Below, piece after piece: positions 61,601-64,000 of a stretch of DNA of 64,000 bases. A program made the position numbers and the translations under genes. The DNA is from Clytia hemisphaerica (Eukaryota > Cnidaria > Hydrozoa > Leptothecata > Clytiidae). Where the stretch lies: positions 434,001-498,000 of the forward strand of contig CACVBU010000158.1 in the NCBI GenBank assembly GCA_902728285.1, given 5' to 3'. Position 1 is the stretch's first letter; the number at the start of each line of letters is the position of its first letter. The notes beneath the pieces are model-generated. The model had not been told where the DNA came from. It did not search any database and worked only from the letters and a program-made list of their open reading frames with translations.

Positions 61601-64000
61601 CATTCTGAACCTTTTTTCTGGGACATTGGTATTTGCAAAGGTTACACCAGGGTAAAGTTTTCGAAGCCATAATTCTGGCATAGTAAGATAGACAGCTTCT
61701 TGCACAGATACTTCTCGCTTTGAAACATATGCGTGCGCAACAGATTTCATTTGCTCATACTTATCACCACCGTTTTCAAAGGCGTCTTGAACAGCTTGAG
61801 TCATGGCATGTGACACTTCATCTTCACTTTTAGAAAGATATGCACACATATAAGTTGCAGCTTTGTAATAATTAAACACTGGCTGAATATCTAGATTTGC
61901 CTGCCATGCTTTGAGTCCTTCAGTAAAGTAGTTGTTTACAAAACATGCATTTGTATCGCGCTTTAAGTAAATGTGAAAGTCTTCATCTTCAGACACTGAG
62001 AGAGCATATTCATAATCACTTTTTGGAATATCTAATTGAGCAAGTACTTCATCTATGCTAGGAACTGGATTGTAATTTTCTTCATCCGGGTTGAAAAAGT
62101 TTCTTTTGTCTGGATTAAGGTTGTTGTTAATATAATCTCTTACTTTAGATAAGACTTCTTTACGCAATGCAAGTATGGTTTCCTTTTCCTCGTGTGGCAA
62201 TTCTAGTGGCAACGGCTCAGATACTATTGTTTTCTCAGAAAAGAATTTACCAAAATAAAATCTGCAAGGAGTATTTTTATATTTGCGACATGTTTTTGAA
62301 TGGCGATGTAATTGATAAGTTTTTACAAGGTTAAATAAATCAGGATCTTCTTCTTGAGATGGTAAGTCAACTTTGATTATCTTATCAAGAAACTCTATGT
62401 ATTCTACCTTTGTTTCTTTAGTTAGTACTGGTGCATTTAAGATCCAAAGAAATGAATGAATGTGAGGACTACCACGAACTTGGAATTCGACACGGATAGC
62501 GTAAAAAGTGGTTTTACCAAGAGGGCCATCTAATATGATTGTTTTAAAAAATACTTCAACTCTGTATTGAAAATGTCTAGCCACAAGTACAGGATTGCTA
62601 TTTAACAATTCACATCTTTCATGATAGGAAAGATTGTCTATGAATTCATCAGTAACATTTTGACCCTTAAGTTTGTAAATAATAGAGATCAGCTCGTTCC
62701 ATCTAAGATCAGCGCAACTCAGGGTATTAAAGAAAGTTGGTGGACCTAGTTGTTTAACCATGGCTAAAACTTCTTGTTGAAATTTTTTCCAATAAGCTGG
62801 TGTTCCTTTGATAGTACTCATGAAAGCAAAAGCCTTATCATTTGCAATAAATTGCTTCACTGTTTCTTTGAAATTTTGACTAAACATGCCCGCACTTAAA
62901 TTAGAAGCAGAAACCTTTTTCATTGCTATATTAATTTGATTTGATAGTCTAAGTTGCTGAAGGACAGAACAGGCATAAAAAATGTAGTCTGGGTCAGATG
63001 CAAAGTTTTGCTTTTCATTCAAAAGCCTTTGATTAAAATACTTGGACGGACTAAGTTTAACATCACGCTCAACTTTGTAACCAAATTTGCCTTTCGGAAA
63101 TAAATGAGGATGAGCAAGCATCTCACAATTTTCATCGTACAGAATTGAAATAGGTGTTTCGCCTTCACCAGGTGCCAATGTTAAAATCTCATTATCAACT
63201 TCTGCATCGGTTGGAGTGTCGGGCATAAGAGTTGTTTCATTTGCGCTTGAACGGTGAGCATCAAGTGGGTTGATAGCAGTTTCAAGATCATCCAAGGCTA
63301 TATCATCAGTTTGTTCTCCAACAGGCTCATCGGCATCTTCACCAGAGACACTTTTATCAGATTCCTCATCTACATCAAAATTTGTTTCCTCCATAACATT
63401 TGTAGCATTTTCTACCATTGACTCGTCATTAATGTTATTAATATCAATTCGTATATCCCAATAGAGAGGATTGTTTTCTTTCAAATAACTGAGTATACGT
63501 TGAATGAAATCAGGCCTGATTGGTTCAAAAACGACATGTCCTCTATATTCTAATTTTCTTTTCAGTTTGACAATGAGCAAACCGTTATCACTTGTACTTC
63601 TCGGTAACGTATTAGCAACATTTTCAACATCGATTGGCACATTACAAATAGACCCTTTAAGTTTTGGGAACTGGCCTTTAGGCATTATTGCAATCTTTTT
63701 GAATAAAATTCTGCGCGAAATGAGAATCTTTTCAAGTCTACGAAGAGTATGAAATTCTTCCGGTAATTCATCAAGTGAAAGCTTGTTTTTGACAGATTGG
63801 CAAGGCAAGTCTCCTTTCTTAAGCTTGTTATGGCATGTTTTGCAAATATACAACTGACCATCAAAAGAAACAACTTCAGAATAATAATTTTCTTCTGGCA
63901 TGTCATATTTATCAGCAGAATATTTGATAACAGTTTGTCGATAGAGACATCTATTGCAACAAACACATATGTAAAATGGACCTTCATTAACAAGTTTTAA
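58664..64000 (-). CDS. Helitron 2 Rep-helicase-endonuclease, 5' end outside window
   Basis: Single uninterrupted frame of 1,745 codons from the first ATG (63901), open for a further 33 codons to the edge (FYICVCCNRCLYRQTVIKYS), so the real protein is longer. Residues from 63901: zinc pairs (CKTCHNKL at 20), DUF6570-like 60-140, HUH box PHIHSF with H480 and H482, tyrosines Y684 and Y688 in TYMCAYLSK, Walker A GGGGVGKS at 1052, Walker B MIDEISM at 1136, GDLYQLPP at 1174, HKVQGLTLQ at 1451, NLSRVTN at 1481. The C-terminus is an endonuclease/exonuclease/phosphatase domain: N1543 in LLNVRS, E1570 in LTETQL, D1672 and N1674 in GDFN, D1708 in LDHVYL, D1733-H1734 in SDHDG. Every catalytic position is present, so it may be active. 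Confidence 0.93.
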   Translation of the reverse strand, partial: LKLVNEGPFYICVCCNRCLYRQTVIKYSADKYDMPEENYYSEVVSFDGQLYICKTCHNKLKKGDLPCQSVKNKLSLDELPEEFHTLRRLEKILISRRILFKKIAIMPKGQFPKLKGSICNVPIDVENVANTLPRSTSDNGLLIVKLKRKLEYRGHVVFEPIRPDFIQRILSYLKENNPLYWDIRIDINNINDESMVENATNVMEETNFDVDEESDKSVSGEDADEPVGEQTDDIALDDLETAINPLDAHRSSANETTLMPDTPTDAEVDNEILTLAPGEGETPISILYDENCEMLAHPHLFPKGKFGYKVERDVKLSPSKYFNQRLLNEKQNFASDPDYIFYACSVLQQLRLSNQINIAMKKVSASNLSAGMFSQNFKETVKQFIANDKAFAFMSTIKGTPAYWKKFQQEVLAMVKQLGPPTFFNTLSCADLRWNELISIIYKLKGQNVTDEFIDNLSYHERCELLNSNPVLVARHFQYRVEVFFKTIILDGPLGKTTFYAIRVEFQVRGSPHIHSFLWILNAPVLTKETKVEYIEFLDKIIKVDLPSQEEDPDLFNLVKTYQLHRHSKTCRKYKNTPCRFYFGKFFSEKTIVSEPLPLELPHEEKETILALRKEVLSKVRDYINNNLNPDKRNFFNPDEENYNPVPSIDEVLAQLDIPKSDYEYALSVSEDEDFHIYLKRDTNACFVNNYFTEGLKAWQANLDIQPVFNYYKAATYMCAYLSKSEDEVSHAMTQAVQDAFENGGDKYEQMKSVAHAYVSKREVSVQEAVYLTMPELWLRKLYPGVTFANTNVPEKRFRMCLSEDEISQLPEDSTSIFKKNMLDRYCDRPKDTSGIYKPVAEMCYAEFLRFYTVVYEECSENDCQPNQLEDNLVESNHPSNNYPKNIKLRSMKGKLKCRKVPLVLRLYEPNRNKNPEDYAHHLLMLYLPFHDENELLSEVEKTYTAKLLEPGIIETIERNRALIQPYAGLVDDALERYRTDLILNMNDYEQQENDDTNAELQSRNQNNEDESEDESNNDTSGLRAAIPMESILLPDNEINVRIRSLNHQQREVFDIVHKWGRDFVKNLSSKVPRNIEPFRIFLTGGGGVGKSHLLTTIYHSLSKLLMYRGGEPTKERILVLAPTGVAAINVNGTTIHTGLIIPTTEFFSLSGSSKANLQIKLACVEVIMIDEISMVPNRLFRKIDQRLRDVFNVKKPFAGKSVLLCGDLYQLPPIFKDPIYKVPILKKDPNNGNENKKRESHDRPSLMDELYGFELWRSFQMAELTEVMRQRDDIHFVDLLNQIRVGELDDEKEELLKSRFISKDSPNYPADVTHIFAENKPVDAYNLKKLNELSTEMHLITAQDEVPKHLTSSDMKFIESAKARETGGLARVLELKVGARILISKNIDITDRLVNGQVGTVMGFKFNSVNKISGIYVKLDDTKAGKKGSNLDQVCRENSWTLIERAECTFNTRKNKNKRSKEKPLMVRRTQFPLVLSYACTSHKVQGLTLQSAVVSFELFAQKAFNEGQMYVNLSRVTNINGLFLIGEYNRKHIRVNNEAGIEYERLRRESSLQKVETFSPALTSSKHLHISLLNVRSFKKHVIDMVHSDTLISSDLICLTETQLSPSSETNDIDESLQNFKIDYNNNSVNRFQNTACCANSSIEILECQKAAGYTQIMFKKETFSEQPITLLLLYKPPNFSRNTFLEELRTLLYDEVQIILGDFNIDALDAANEDLADVLSSYKLIVNEPTHLAGGLLDHVYLKKTYLDKKEVQCFVKDIYFSDHDGACFTLLNNS

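Larger units (their letters stand above)
51027..64000 (-). mobile_element. Helitron 2 (Rep-helicase-endonuclease), runs off right edge
   Basis: Rolling-circle transposon on the minus strand. Right to left: N-terminal zinc fingers, DUF6570-like region, Rep, PIF1-type helicase, endonuclease, then an interval of nested MITEs, RPA-like exon, and a terminal hairpin with CTAG. The 5' end is outside the window. The endonuclease domain resembles the Helentron type, though the CTAG end is more usual for canonical Helitrons. Confidence 0.75.

Overview
The window is AT-rich, spliced, repeat-dense animal DNA. GT/AG-bounded exons, very long introns, Penelope-like and Helitron retro/transposons, a megasatellite array and many short inverted-repeat (MITE-like) elements point to an invertebrate metazoan, perhaps a cnidarian or another early-branching marine animal. 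The species cannot be fixed from the sequence. No rRNA, tRNA, CRISPR array or bacterial operon was seen.

Layout, left to right. 0.3-1.4 kb: two plus-strand exons of an ASH/MSP-type ciliary-like protein. 2-10 kb: interleaved repeats and inverted-repeat elements. 10.2-11.5 kb: two minus-strand exons of a transposon-associated protein and a PIF/Harbinger transposase fragment. 12.2-13.0 kb: a 753-bp element full of AGGTGGGGGT blocks. 13.3-18.4 kb: a plus-strand multi-exon gene resembling the SAMD3-like family, with a 36-bp coding minisatellite and phase-matched exons. 20.3-22.9 kb: a broken Penelope-like element (RT plus GIY-YIG). 25.4-28.2 kb: a 1.4-kb near-identical tandem duplication; each copy has a zinc-binding-protein exon split by a 565-bp element with 18-bp terminal inverted repeats and a 9-bp target duplication. 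30.1-41.8 kb: Helitron 1 on the minus strand (cysteine protease-like, Rep, PIF1-type helicase, RPA-like exons), carrying a 2.25-kb duplication joined at an N. 43.1-47.8 kb: an inverted-repeat element and a 4.1-kb satellite array, both possibly lying inside an intron of a small plus-strand gene. 51.0-64.0 kb: Helitron 2 on the minus strand, with an uninterrupted Rep-helicase-endonuclease ORF that runs off the right edge, an RPA-like exon downstream, and a 3' terminus matching that of Helitron 1.

How the parts work together: the two Helitrons share strand, gene order (Rep/helicase, then RPA-like) and a terminal hairpin ending in CTAG, so they are probably related rolling-circle transposons. Helitron 2 looks potentially competent by motif. 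Helitron 1 is frameshifted, but some lesions are absent from its partial second copy, so assembly error is mixed with real decay. Host coding sequence is sparse: the ciliary-like exons, the SAMD3-like gene, the zinc-binding exon and possibly a small two-exon gene. Most of the rest is short non-autonomous elements, often nested.
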